From Mycoplasma crocodyli MP145 (lineage in GTDB: Bacteria; Bacillota_I; Bacilli_A; Mycoplasmatales; Metamycoplasmataceae): a stretch of 43,182 nucleotides of DNA. This document shows, one piece after another, positions 10,556 to 19,129 of the stretch (position 1 is the first letter of the stretch; the number at the start of each line of letters is the position of its first letter). Made by a program: the position numbers and the translations under genes. The DNA is taken from assembly GCF_000025845.1 (NCBI RefSeq), contig NC_014014.1:865748-908929 (forward strand), written 5' to 3'. The notes under the pieces were generated by a model, which was given only the letters and a program-made list of their open reading frames with translations, was not told the DNA's origin and searched no databases.

Positions 10556-11137
10556 TTACTTCCTTCTATTTATTATTGATTGTTTTAGTGAAATACTATC
10601 AATATAATCAATATTTGCTCCAACCGGAATACCAATTGAAATTGAGCTTACATTAATTTTTCTGTTTTTCAAATATTTCCTTAAAAACTCGTTGGTTATT
10701 TCACCTTCAAGTGTTGGACTTATCGCAAGAATTACTTCATCAAAGTTAGCTGAAAATTGAGCTAGTTCCTCAGCCTTCTTTTCAATGTCTTGACTTGTTT
10801 TTTTCGGCTTAATTAGTTCACTGAACACAAAATATTTTCCATTAAATATTTCATTTTCTTCAATTTTTTTTATGTTGTTAAAGTTTTCAACAACCATTAA
10901 TATATTATCTCTATCTTCACTTGTACAAATTTCACACACTTCGTTAGTTGTTAAATTTGTACAAATTGAACACTTGTTAATATTTGTTTTAACTAAATTA
11001 ATAGCGCTTACTAATTCATTGATTTGTTCTTTCGGACAATTGATTATCCAACTAACTATTTTTTCAGCTTGTCTTTTTGAGACGGTATCTATATTCTTAA
11101 CTAAACTAATTAAATTATTAATTGGGTTATTTTCCAT
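10556..11137 (-). CDS. recR: Recombination protein RecR
   Basis: A 193-residue recombinational repair protein that acts with RecO on single-stranded gaps. It shows the helix-hairpin-helix start ([25 protein letters not shown]), the four-Cys zinc motif [16 protein letters not shown], and a TOPRIM domain ([31 protein letters not shown]) with [11 protein letters not shown] near the end. The start MENNPIN at 11137 is one base after the ybaB stop. A longer frame from 11155 would overlap ybaB and is less likely. It sits in its classic place between ybaB and tmk. Confidence 0.94.
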   Translation of the reverse strand: MENNPINNLISLVKNIDTVSKRQAEKIVSWIINCPKEQINELVSAINLVKTNINKCSICTNLTTNEVCEICTSEDRDNILMVVENFNNIKKIEENEIFNGKYFVFSELIKPKKTSQDIEKKAEELAQFSANFDEVILAISPTLEGEITNEFLRKYLKNRKINVSSISIGIPVGANIDYIDSISLKQSIINRRK

Positions 11138-11138
11138 C

Positions 11139-11426
11139 TTAGAAAGGAAGACCACCAGGCATATTAGGCATTAGTGCATCTTCTTCTTCTCCTACTTTTT
11201 CCACTGCTTCATTAATCGCTAAAACAATTAAATCTTCAAGTAATTCTATGTCTTCAGGATCAACTAAAGCTTCGTCAATTTTGATTGATTTAATTACTTT
11301 ACTTCCTAAAATTGTAACTTTAACACCTTGTTTTTCAATTACAAATTCTTTCTTTTCTAACTCTTTTTGTTTTTTGCCTAATTCATCTTGCATTTTTCTT
11401 AGTTGTTTCATCATTTCCATGCTCAT
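11139..11426 (-). CDS. ybaB: YbaB/EbfC family nucleoid-associated protein
   Basis: A 95-residue DNA-binding protein. It begins MSMEMMKQLRKMQDELGKKQKELEKKEF, the typical Met- and Lys-rich helix, continues with KVTILGSKVIKSIKIDEALVDPEDIELLEDLIVLAINEAVEK, and ends with the usual MPGGLPF tail. YbaB proteins are dimers that bind DNA and are nearly always encoded between dnaX and recR, as here. A Shine-Dalgarno (AGGAGA) stands about 6 bases before the ATG. Confidence 0.95.
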   Translation of the reverse strand: MSMEMMKQLRKMQDELGKKQKELEKKEFVIEKQGVKVTILGSKVIKSIKIDEALVDPEDIELLEDLIVLAINEAVEKVGEEEDALMPNMPGGLPF

Positions 11427-11435
11427 AATTTCTCC

Positions 11436-13466
11436 TTATTTCTTTATAAATGTTGCATTGCTTCCAAAGATTTTCTTCAATAAATCTTCTTCTTCATTGT
11501 TTGATCCACCTTCTATGTTTGGTAGTTCAATTTGTTTAATATTTTTCTTTAATTCATCTTTGTTTGATTTTTTAAATTTTTCAACTGCTTGCTTGTATGC
11601 TTCTTTCGAAACTGGGATTATACTTTTCATTGAACCATAAAATTCAACAAAATAATCTTGTATTCATTTTGTATTTCTTTTATTTTTTATTGTGTTTAAT
11701 TTTACATCATTATCGGTGTATACCAATAAAAAGTTGTCGCTAGCACACAATAATTTTAGATTGCTTAATAATTTAATTTGTTCTTTTAAATTCAAGTGTG
11801 AATTTGCTGAAAAAGAAGCAATTTCATTATATTTTTCATATTTAGAAATAATAGATTGTCTTGACTGAACTAGTGCATTTAATATTTGATCAGTATCATA
11901 AATATCAATAAATTCTTCTAATTTTTCTTCTTGTTCGTTAAGCGGATTTTCTTTTGTAAAAGTCATCGAAAACTCAGATGTATTTTTTCCAGTTAATGAA
12001 CTATTTTTAAGTTCTTCTTCAAGACTTATTTCTTGTGTTGTAATTATTTGATTATCATCAGTTACTGATTCGAATTTAAAACCTTTTGTAAATAGATCTT
12101 GTTCTAAATCTTCTTCTTGAGCATTTAATTCATTATTGTTTATTGTTATCTCATTAGTCATATTGATTGCTTCATTAATGGATTTCATAAATTCTGATTG
12201 GTTATTTTTGAATAATGGTTGCTCAATATTTTTATCTTTTTGTTGTTGGTCTTTCATTTTTATTACTTCCTCTGCCAATTCGGTTTTAAGAGCTTCATTA
12301 GGAACATTTTGTTCAACAATTTTAGGTTGGTTTTGTTCTAAAATACGTTGCTGATTTTTTATCTCATTTTGATATATTTCAAAAGGAATTTTTGGAACTT
12401 CCGCCTTCAAGTTGATGTTCTTTATTAATCCATATTCGATTAGTTGATAGGGAGATGTGGATTTTTGAACCTCTTTAAGTAAAGAATATAAATTATTAAT
12501 ATATTCAAGTGCATAATCATTATTTAAAGCAAGATTATTTATCTCGCCTTCATCACAAGTTTCCAATAAAGAAGTCTCTCTAGTTTTTTGAAAAATAATT
12601 CAATCTTTAATAATTCCAATTAATCCTTGAATAAATTGGATAGGATCAATTCCTGCATCTTTAATTTCGTTAAATAAATTAATTAATTCCTTGGGTTGAT
12701 TTTTAAATGAATAGTTAATAATCTTAATTAAATTTTCATTTGACGTTAATCCAAATGAATACATAATATCAATTAATCTTATTTTACCCAAACCATAAGC
12801 AGCCGCTTGATCAGCTATTGAAAGTGCATCTCTTAATCCGCCTGAAGCTAATCTTGCTATATATTGAAGAGCATTTTTTTCAAATTCTATAGCTTCTGAA
12901 CTAAGAACTTCTTCTAAGGTTTTTGATAGAACATTAGTAGCAATTCTTCTAAAATTAAACCTTTGAGATCTAGACAAAATAGTCAATGGAATTTTTTGAG
13001 GATCGGTTGTGGCTAAAATAAAAATTGCATGTGCAGGTGGTTCTTCCAGTGTTTTTAATAAAGCGTTAAAAGCACCTTTTGAAAGCATGTGAACCTCATC
13101 AATTATGTAAATTTTATAACGTCCATAGGTGGGTAATAACTCAACCTTTTCTTTTAAATCTCTTATTTCATCAACTCCATTATTTGAAGCTGCATCCATT
13201 TCAATAACATCAATATTACTTTTTATTAGTCTATAACAATCCGGACATGCTTTAGTTAAATCTTCTTGATGCATGCAATTTAAAACATTAGCAAATATTC
13301 TTGCAACCGATGTTTTACCAACACCTCTTGGACCACTAAATATATAAGCGTGCCCTATTTTACGGCTTGAAATTATATTTTTCAAAGTAACAACAATATG
13401 TTCTTGACCCTTAACTTCATCAAAGGTAGTTGGTCTATATTTTCTATATAATGCTTGATAACTCAT
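11436..13466 (-). CDS. dnaX: DNA polymerase III gamma/tau subunit
   Basis: A 676-residue clamp-loader ATPase. Domains: AAA+ ATPase in residues 1-230 with ALYRKYRPTTFDEVKGQ, Walker A GPRGVGKTS, a zinc motif with CMHQ and CPDC, Walker B IYIIDEVHML, ALLKTLEEPP and LSRSQRF; then the lid and collar region; then a long Gln/Glu/Asn-rich linker (about residues 300-500) and a Lys-rich C-terminal domain. Three in-frame UGA Trp codons (about 12597, 12567-12600 region and 11661) make it look like several fragments under the standard code. ATG 13466 has an excellent Shine-Dalgarno (AGGAGG). An upstream in-frame ATG at 13481 is only 7 bases after TAAAAT and could give a leaderless form with five more residues. 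Confidence 0.94.
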
Positions 13467-13542
13467 ATTCCTCCTAACCATTATTACTATTTTAAATTAT
13501 TAACTTATATATTCTAAAATAAAGTTAAAAAATCATAAATGC

Positions 13543-13672
13543 AAAATACTTAATTAGGACTAGAAAAAAGATAATTTTTAGACTAAAAATTTTATTTAAA
13601 AAGGATCTTGTATTTTTCAAATAAATAAAAGCTAGTTTTATCAAGATATGTATTTTTCGAATTAAGTATTTT
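13543..13672. other. AT-rich region with nested inverted repeats (possible structured RNA)
   Basis: AAAATACTTAATT at 13543-13555 is the exact complement of 13660-13672 (13 pairs). Inside are two further stems: CTAGAAAAA with TTTTTAG (13560-13581), and ATCTTG with CAAGAT (13605-13610/13642-13647) continued by ATAAAA/TTTTAT (13625-13630/13636-13641). No frame fits. In DNA this AT-rich, a repeat of this size can occur by chance. Confidence 0.3.
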
Positions 13673-13688
13673 TTTGATTTGCAATAAA

Positions 13689-13711
13689 TAAAAGAACGCA
13701 CTAGCGTTCAA
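13689..13711 (-). terminator. Terminator after the YwaF-like gene
   Basis: GAACGC-TAGT-GCGTTC on the minus strand followed by TTTTATTT. The TAG stop of the gene lies in the loop. Confidence 0.75.
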
Positions 13712-14696
13712 CTTGTTTGGTTGTTTTGTTGAAAACTTTCAAAGTTTCTTTATATGCTAATCAAGCTTTTGATTTTTGAATTCTAAAAACTCATTTCCCA
13801 TTATCTTTTGCAAAATAAACAGAATCTTGAAGTAAATAAACTCCAGTGCCACTCAATAAATAAATAGCACCAAATAAAGTAAATGTAAATACATTAAATG
13901 GTCAATGGCTTAGTACTCCAAATAAGTTAGATAAATTATTTACATCATCCTTACCAACATAAAAGTAATTAGATTTTCAAACAGGACTAGTAGCAAAGGT
14001 ATAACTAGTTCAATTAATAAAGAAAACAGTTACTAGAATAGTTCCAAAAAAGGTAAATGATAAAACTGTATCTTTTTTTGTTATTACTGTTGGTTTCAAT
14101 ATAAAGAATATAAGAGGAACTAATATTGCGAAACCATGTGCAAGTAAATAGTCCATAAAAAAGAAGTTGTCTCATCCTACTGAGAAGAAAATTTTTTGAC
14201 CAGCATTATATGCTTGTCCATTAAAAATAGCACTTTCGGTAAATGTATATGCAAAACGCATATCAGGAATTAATAGAGCTATCATAGCTCCACCAACTTG
14301 AACTATAGCAACATATTTAAAGTATTCTGTTTTTTTAATTATTAGAAATATAGCTAATAAAAATAGTGTTAATCTACATAAATGTAAGGGAACTATTTCT
14401 CACATATTAGGGTAACTTCTTGAAATGAGCATGGATATTCTTAATATAATAAAAAGTAAAATTGCAAAACCTATAACTTGAAAAACAAGTGATTCATTTC
14501 TTTTTAAAAAAGAATTTTTTACTTGATATGATTTTGTAATCTCTCTTTTAAAGAGTCAAAGTAGGAAAAATGCAATAAAGCAAATTATTGAGAATCCATG
14601 AAAAATGACTTGTGAAGTAATATCATGGAATGTATAGTGGTTTCCCGTCCATGAAAAGAAACCTTTTTCTAAAAAGTAAAATTGCGATTTGTTCAT
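13701..14696 (-). CDS. YwaF/TMEM164-like integral membrane protein
   Basis: A 331-residue protein with about seven membrane segments. The region MWEIVPLHLCRLTLFLLAIFLI carries the PLHLCR signature of the TIGR02206/YwaF family. FFMDYLLAHGFAILVPLIFF later in the protein fits the conserved HG segment. The human relative TMEM164 has been described as a lipid acyltransferase. Whether that activity applies here is unknown. Six or more UGA codons are read as Trp. The stop codon lies in the loop of its own terminator. A TATAAT exactly six bases before the ATG suggests a leaderless transcript, separate from the small gene upstream. Confidence 0.75.
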
Positions 14697-14702
14697 GGAA
14701 AA

Positions 14703-14708
14703 ATTATA
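14703..14708 (-). promoter_or_regulatory. -10 box of the YwaF-like gene, leaderless
   Basis: TATAAT, TTTTCC, then ATG at 14696. No Shine-Dalgarno. Confidence 0.65.
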
Positions 14709-14717
14709 ATATAAAAA

Positions 14718-14760
14718 AGCTGAAGACAAGCAATTTTATTTTGTGCTTTGTTTTTCAGCT
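14718..14760 (-). terminator. Terminator overlapping the end of the 37-residue gene
   Basis: On the minus strand AGCTGAAAAACAAAGCA pairs with TGCTTGTCTTCAGCT (two unpaired A) and is followed by TTTTTT. The stop codon lies in the loop. Confidence 0.65.
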
Positions 14761-14849
14761 CTTCTTTTGTCTCTAGCAAGTTCTAAAGATAATTTGTGTG
14801 CTCTTTTAAGAGCTTTTTCTTTATTTTTTTCTCTTACGATTCTACGCAT
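14736..14849 (-). CDS. Small basic protein, 37 residues
   Basis: The frame encodes a strongly basic helix (starts MRRIVREKNKEKALKR, ends RDKRRAEKQSTK). It looks like a real gene: a -10 box TATAAT at 14881-14886, a Shine-Dalgarno GAAAGG five bases before the ATG, and a terminator over its end. The charge suggests RNA or ribosome binding. The size recalls bS21, but I do not see the bS21 signature, so no name is given. Confidence 0.6.
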   Translation of the reverse strand: MRRIVREKNKEKALKRAHKLSLELARDKRRAEKQSTK

Positions 14850-14935
14850 GTTTGCCTTTCGTTATATATGAATAATGTATATTATAAAGGAAAAAAATAA
14901 TTCCTTATTTATTTTATATATTTTATAGATAATTA

Positions 14936-14941
14936 TATAAT
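14936..14941 (+). promoter_or_regulatory. -10 box of the PC4-like gene
   Basis: TATAAT about 40 bases before the ATG. The leader carries a Shine-Dalgarno AAGGAG seven bases before the start, in contrast to the leaderless genes nearby. Confidence 0.5.
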
Positions 14942-14980
14942 AGATAAGTATAAATACTTAATCATCTTGTAAGGAGCACA

Positions 14981-15217
14981 ATGGCTATCAAAAAAAATAA
15001 TAACATACCTGAAATCAAATATGAAATTGTTGAAGAATTAGGTAAAATATCAGTTTCAAACAAAGGGTGAACTAAAGAATTAAACTTAGTTAGTTGAAAT
15101 GGTTTAGAACCTAAGTATGATATTAGAGACTGAAACGATGACCATTCTAAAATGGGTAAGGGAGTTGCCTTATCAAAAGAAGAAATGGATAAACTAATTT
15201 CATTGGTAAAAAAATAA
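14981..15217 (+). CDS. PC4/YdbC-like single-stranded nucleic acid-binding protein
   Basis: A 78-residue protein. EIVEELGKISVSNKGWTKEL, VSWNGLEPKYDIRDW and KMGKGVALS match the YdbC family of Firmicutes, the bacterial relatives of the eukaryotic coactivator PC4, which bind single-stranded DNA. Three UGA codons encode conserved Trp residues, including the SNKGW and YDIRDW positions, so a standard-code reading would break it into pieces. It has its own promoter, Shine-Dalgarno and a terminator at 15222-15248. Its role in mycoplasmas is not established. Transcription, repair or replication are possible. Confidence 0.85.
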
Positions 15218-15221
15218 TATT

Positions 15222-15248
15222 AAAAGCTTAATATATGTTTAAGCTTTT
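15222..15248 (+). terminator. Terminator after the PC4-like gene
   Basis: AAAAGCTTAA pairs with TTTAAGCTTTT around ATATATG, followed by a run of T. Confidence 0.75.
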
Positions 15249-15375
15249 TTTATACTAACTTAAACAAACGAGTAGACAAACAAAAGAAATCATGCCAAAT
15301 GTAAAAATAATATTTTACTTATTTTAAGCGTGGTAAGTTTTTTTTATAACTCAAATTTTATTTATGTTTTACTTG

Positions 15376-15381
15376 TATAAT
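15376..15381 (+). promoter_or_regulatory. -10 box of ffh, leaderless
   Basis: TATAAT, ATAAAT, then ATG at 15388. A short upstream in-frame start at 15364 would contain the -10 box inside the gene and is unlikely. Confidence 0.65.
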
Positions 15382-15387
15382 ATAAAT

Positions 15388-16734
15388 ATGTTAGATTTTT
15401 TAGAAAAAAGAATGAGTAAGGCATTAGCAAAAATGTCTAAAAAAACAGTCTTAAAAGAAGAAGACTTAATTGAAGTTATTAGAGAAATTAAGATGTCACT
15501 TTTGGAAGCTGACGTTAATTTAAGAGTAGTTAAGGATTTTATAAGCAACGTTAAAGCAAAGGCTCTTGAATCAAATTTGGTTGGAAAATTAAATCCTTCT
15601 CAACAATTTATAAAAATTGTTCATGAAGAATTAATTAAGGTACTTGGTGGTAAAGTTGTTGAACTCAAAATTGAAAAAAAACCATACATTATAATGATGT
15701 GTGGACTTCAAGGTTCTGGTAAAACAACGGCAGTTGCAAAATTATCGTATTACTTTAAGAAAAAGCACAATATTGAAAAACCTTTAGTTGTTGCTGCTGA
15801 TATTTATCGTCCTGCAGCCGTAGACCAATTAGTTACTTTAGCAAAATCAATTCAAGTTGATTATTATCAAGAAGGAACAAACAATACAGCAGAAAATATT
15901 GTTAAAAATGCACTTGATGAAGCTTACAAGAATAAAAATGATTTAATAATTATTGATACAGCTGGTCGTTTATCTATTGATGAAAAATTAATGCAAGAAC
16001 TTCAAAATATCAAAAAAATAGCAAAACCAGATGAAATTCTTTTTGTTTCAGATGCGTTAAGTGGTCAAGATATTATTAATGTTGCTGAAACATTTCACTC
16101 TAACCTGAAACTTACAGGAAGTATAATCACAAAATTAGATTCCGATGCAAGAGGTGGTGCAGCTCTATCGATTAGACAAGTTTTAAATCTTCCAATTAGA
16201 TTTATAGGAACTGGTGAAAAAGTTTCTAACCTTGATTTATTTTATCCTGATAGAATGGCTGATAGAATTTTGGGAATGGGTGATGTGCTTTCACTGATAG
16301 AAAAAGCTAGTGATGTTATCGATGAAAAACAAGCCGGTAAAATGATTAACAAAATGTTTTCTGGAAACTTTACACTTGATGATTTAATGGAACAACTTAG
16401 ACAAATTAAAAAGCTTGGTAAGTTCTCAAAATTACTTAAAATGATGCCTGGTGGATTAGCCAATAAAATTAATGATGAGCAAATAGATAAAGCTGAAGAA
16501 AAAATGGCTCTTTTTGAAATACTTATTTCTTCTATGACCAAAGAAGAAAGAAAGAATCCTAAACTTCTAAAACAAGCTTCTAGAAAAAATAGAATAATGA
16601 CTGGAAGTGGTAGAAGTGCTCAAGAATACAATAAGCTGATTTCCGAGTTTGAATTGATGTCTAAAAAAATGAATGAGATGTCAACCAAGATGAAAAACGG
16701 TGGTGGTCTTGGTGGTTTTGGTGGGTTATTCTAA
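15388..16734 (+). CDS. ffh: Signal recognition particle protein Ffh
   Basis: A 448-residue SRP GTPase that binds 4.5S RNA and signal sequences and delivers membrane proteins to FtsY. N domain: helices from residue 1 with EEDLIEVIREIKMSLLEADVN. G domain: P-loop CGLQGSGKTTAVAKLS, VAADIYRPAAVDQL, DTAGR, TKLDSDARGGAALS, FIGTGEKVSNLDLF. M domain: Met-rich helices (KMMPGG) with the RNA-binding RIMTGSGRSAQEYNKLI, and a Gly-rich tail. The start MLDFLEKRMSKAL at 15388 aligns with other Ffh proteins. A perfect hairpin follows at 16747-16785. Predicted to be leaderless. Confidence 0.96.
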   Translation: MLDFLEKRMSKALAKMSKKTVLKEEDLIEVIREIKMSLLEADVNLRVVKDFISNVKAKALESNLVGKLNPSQQFIKIVHEELIKVLGGKVVELKIEKKPYIIMMCGLQGSGKTTAVAKLSYYFKKKHNIEKPLVVAADIYRPAAVDQLVTLAKSIQVDYYQEGTNNTAENIVKNALDEAYKNKNDLIIIDTAGRLSIDEKLMQELQNIKKIAKPDEILFVSDALSGQDIINVAETFHSNLKLTGSIITKLDSDARGGAALSIRQVLNLPIRFIGTGEKVSNLDLFYPDRMADRILGMGDVLSLIEKASDVIDEKQAGKMINKMFSGNFTLDDLMEQLRQIKKLGKFSKLLKMMPGGLANKINDEQIDKAEEKMALFEILISSMTKEERKNPKLLKQASRKNRIMTGSGRSAQEYNKLISEFELMSKKMNEMSTKMKNGGGLGGFGGLF

Positions 16735-16746
16735 TCGCTATAATTA

Positions 16747-16785
16747 AACTTATTTAACTATACGCAAGTTAAATAAGTTTTTTTA
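16747..16785 (+). terminator. Terminator after ffh
   Basis: AACTTATTTAAC and GTTAAATAAGTT are perfect complements around TATACGCAA, followed by seven T. Confidence 0.8.
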
Positions 16786-16802
16786 TTAACACAAGTATAA
16801 AA

Positions 16803-16830
16803 AAATCCATATTATTATAAATATGGATTT
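16803..16830 (-). terminator. Terminator of the three-gene membrane operon
   Basis: AAATCCATATT and AATATGGATTT are perfect complements. They lie 25 bases after the last stop codon on the minus strand and are followed by TTTTTTAT. Confidence 0.7.
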
Positions 16831-16854
16831 ATATAACTATTAAAATTTGTTGGA

Positions 16855-17256
16855 TTAAATTCTTGTTATTCTATCATCAAAGTCTTCTTTTGAAATATCT
16901 TCATTTTCTTTTATCATTTCAATTGTTTCGTGGTTCTTAATAATTTCGAGTTCAAGAACTTTTTTGGCATTAGAAATGTTAAAAAACGATTGAATTGAAA
17001 CAATAAAAGTAACAACTACTGTTATAACTGAAATAGATACAAAAAGTTTCATTAATTGTATTGGATATATATTAAATCTAATGGCGAATAAGTTTAAGAT
17101 AATACTCAAAGCAGAAATAAGTAGAGAAATTAATGAAAGTGTAACGAAAATTATTCTAACCTTCATATATTTTAATTTCGCTTTTTTATATATTGAATTT
17201 ACTTCTTCGTCAATGTTTCTTGTTAGAACATTTACTTTTTCTTCACTATTAATCAT
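16855..17256 (-). CDS. Two-TM membrane protein, third of a SLATT-like operon
   Basis: A 133-residue protein. The N-terminus is polar with KVNVLTRNIDEEVNSIYKKAKLKYM. Two hydrophobic segments (about residues 32-58 and 68-90) follow, and a charged, helical C-terminal tail ends IKENEDISKEDFDDRITRI. It overlaps the previous gene by 8 bases. The plan of helix, two TM segments and cytoplasmic helix is that of SLATT/DUF4231-type proteins, but the sequence similarity is weak. No enzymatic domain is present. It could be a small channel or pore subunit. Confidence 0.6.
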   Translation of the reverse strand: MINSEEKVNVLTRNIDEEVNSIYKKAKLKYMKVRIIFVTLSLISLLISALSIILNLFAIRFNIYPIQLMKLFVSISVITVVVTFIVSIQSFFNISNAKKVLELEIIKNHETIEMIKENEDISKEDFDDRITRI

Positions 17257-17758
17257 CGTCTTTATCCTCCAAAATAATTTTGTTATTCAAAATACTTTCA
17301 CTTCTAAATCTATCAGTATTTACTATCGAAATCGCTCTTCTATATAATCTATATTCTTTTTCACCTTCACTTAGTTCTTTATAATGAACATCTCCCGATA
17401 TAAAAAGCATGTATTCTATTTTAAGTTTCATATTTTTTTCTTTATATTCTGTAAACTTTTTATTTATAGAGAAGAAAGAAATTAAACCTGACAACAGTGC
17501 TAAACAAGCGTTAATTATAGAAAGCAAAATTACATAATTACTATTGTCATTTAATGCTGTTATATATGGATTGATCGATCCTTCGGGATAAAATTTTGAA
17601 GCACCAGCTAAAAATCACGTTGCTAAAAGCCCTGTAAACAAAGCAGAAAAAATTGTTATTAAGTTTAAAATATAATAAAACACTCCATAAAAAATTAATG
17701 ATTTTTTAACTTGTTTTTGATAACTTTGAAATAAGTTTAAACCTGACTTATTAATCAT
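17249..17758 (-). CDS. DUF4231/SLATT-like two-TM membrane protein
   Basis: A 169-residue protein, the best SLATT match of the three. The N-terminal amphipathic part (NLFQSYQKQVKKSLIFY) leads into TM1 (about 28-50), then an outside loop, TM2 (about 78-98), and directly INKKFTEYKEKNMKLKIEYMLF, the helix after TM2 that is typical of DUF4231. The tail has GEKEYRLYRRAISIV. One UGA Trp codon at about 17611 joins the parts. Its ATG shares a base with the stop codon of the upstream gene and its end overlaps the next by 8 bases, so the three are one translation unit. SLATT proteins in other bacteria are proposed pore-forming effectors, often with nucleotide-signal sensors. No sensor is encoded next to it here. 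Confidence 0.7.
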
Positions 17759-18231
17759 TATTTCTCCTCGTTTCTAAGATGTGATTTAATTACACTCATA
17801 ACAACATACTTGTCTTTTTTATTTAATGCAACATACAAATTATCAATACATTTATACATTTCTTCATCACTCATGTATCCATATACATACTTTATATATA
17901 AATTTTCAATAGAGTTTTTGATTCTTAAATATCTTGTATCCTTCATATTTCTCTTATATATTTCTAAAAATATAGTTAAGAAAAATTGAAAAATAATTAT
18001 GATAGTTAAAAACATAATTAGAAATAGTGAAGTATTTGTATATCACTTTTTATCATTAAGTTCATTAATGATGCCTGTTAATCTAACAAGAGCAAAAATT
18101 GCAATAGCGATAATTGCTAAGTTTAAGACAGTTATTGCTATACCCATAAATTTATCAAGAAATGAATAAATTTTCAATGCTAACTTGTCTCTTGTTATTT
18201 TCTTTTGTAATTCTAAAATAATTTTATTCAT
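17758..18231 (-). CDS. Two-TM membrane protein, first of a SLATT-like operon
   Basis: A 157-residue protein with TM1 (about 32-52), a short loop read through a UGA Trp codon (about 18026), TM2 (about 68-90), and then KRNMKDTRYLRIKNSIENLYIKY and a polar tail. Same plan as the two genes downstream, with which it forms a tight operon (stop TAA overlaps the next ATG). The -10 box TAAAAT lies exactly six bases before the ATG, so the operon mRNA is predicted to be leaderless. Divergent from trxA. Function unknown. Confidence 0.6.
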
Positions 18232-18237
18232 AAATGA

Positions 18238-18243
18238 ATTTTA
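18238..18243 (-). promoter_or_regulatory. -10 box of the three-gene membrane operon, leaderless
   Basis: TAAAAT, TCATTT, then ATG at 18231. One base away from consensus. Confidence 0.5.
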
Positions 18244-18378
18244 TTACAAAAGTAAAATTTTAAAAATTTTTTGTAAGAAAGCTTATTGATTTGGTTTTTT
18301 AAAAAAACTTTACAAAAGTATTCTATTTCTAAAAAGTTATTTTTTTTGCAAAAAATCTTTTGTTTTTATATTTTTTGC

Positions 18379-18384
18379 TATAAT
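18379..18384 (+). promoter_or_regulatory. Extended -10 box of trxA
   Basis: TGCTATAAT is a TGn-extended -10 box. The leader is about 27 bases with AAAGGAG before the ATG. Confidence 0.6.
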
Positions 18385-18417
18385 AATACTATAAAAAATA
18401 CTTGAAAGGAGATAAGT

Positions 18418-18717
18418 ATGTTACACGATGTAAAAAAAGATACACTTGGAAAAGGATTAGAATCTGGAACTAAATTATTAGTTTTCTATGCTTCATGATG
18501 TGGACCTTGCCGTATGTACAAAGGGTCACTAGATGAATTAAGCTCAAAAGATGGTGTTGATGTTTATAGAGTAAACATTGATGAAGATAAAGCTTTTGCA
18601 GCAGAAATGGGTGTTTCATCAATACCTGCAACATTTGTTTATAAAGATGGTGTTGTTTTGAAACAATTTATGGGATACCGTCCATATGAACAATTAGCAG
18701 CAGAATTAAAAAAATAA
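18418..18717 (+). CDS. trxA: Thioredoxin
   Basis: A 99-residue thioredoxin with the active site FYASWCGPCRMYKGS. The Trp of the active site is encoded by UGA (18498-18500), which under the standard code would stop the gene before its Cys residues. VDVYRVNIDEDKAFAAEMGVSSIPATFVYKDG supplies the conserved Asp region and cis-Pro. Mycoplasma thioredoxin reduces disulfides and may recycle NrdE, whose redox tail (CTSC) is encoded 8 kb away. It has a clear promoter, Shine-Dalgarno and terminator (18744-18768), so it stands alone. Confidence 0.96.
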
Positions 18718-18743
18718 ATTTAATTCAAATAACCTAAAAAATA

Positions 18744-18768
18744 AAAGTTGGCTTAACCAACTTTTTTT
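18744..18768 (+). terminator. Terminator after trxA
   Basis: AAAGTTGG-CTTAA-CCAACTTT followed by a run of T. Confidence 0.8.
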
Positions 18769-18807
18769 ATAAATAAATAATTTAAGTTCATTATAAATAT
18801 AATTTTG

Positions 18808-19128
18808 TTATTTATAAGGAATTATGTGAATGTGCGTATGAAATACGGTTTGTCCAGCTTTTGAACCCGTATTAATAATTAACTTAAATGATCCAATACC
18901 TTTATCAACTACATGTTTCTTAGCGAGTTCTCTTGCTTTTATTAAAGCATATGATATTATTTCATCACTATTTTCTAGTAAATTTTTTGCACTTTCTTTT
19001 GGCACTACCAAGAAGTGTCCTGGTTGTTCAGGAAATGCATCAAGGAAAGCAACTACTTTATCATCTTCATAAAGGATTTCAGCGGGAATTTCTTTATTAA
19101 TTATTTTTTGAAATACATTGTCTGCCAT
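18808..19128 (-). CDS. hinT: HIT-family nucleotide hydrolase HinT
   Basis: A 106-residue purine nucleoside phosphoramidase-type protein. It has the N-terminal FQKIINKEIPAEILYEDDKVVAFLD, QPGHFLVVPK, and the histidine triad HTHIHIIPYK at the very end. Its ATG is one base after the stop of the P60-like lipoprotein gene, so it is translated with it. In M. hominis the hinT gene stands downstream of the genes for membrane proteins P80 and P60, and an interaction with them has been proposed in the literature. The same order here supports that assignment. Confidence 0.93.
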   Translation of the reverse strand: MADNVFQKIINKEIPAEILYEDDKVVAFLDAFPEQPGHFLVVPKESAKNLLENSDEIISYALIKARELAKKHVVDKGIGSFKLIINTGSKAGQTVFHTHIHIIPYK

Positions 19129-19129
19129 A

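Noticed and set aside
11436-13466. Programmed frameshift making a short gamma form of DnaX
   Set aside because: I saw no A-rich slippery heptamer with a following hairpin in the right place.
15300-15317. Small inverted repeat GTAAAA-TAATA-TTTTAC before ffh
   Set aside because: Six A-T rich pairs are expected by chance in this DNA.
15364-15387. Longer Ffh start at 15364 (MFYLYNIN...)
   Set aside because: It would place the -10 box within the coding region, and other Ffh proteins align from MLDFLEKRM at 15388.
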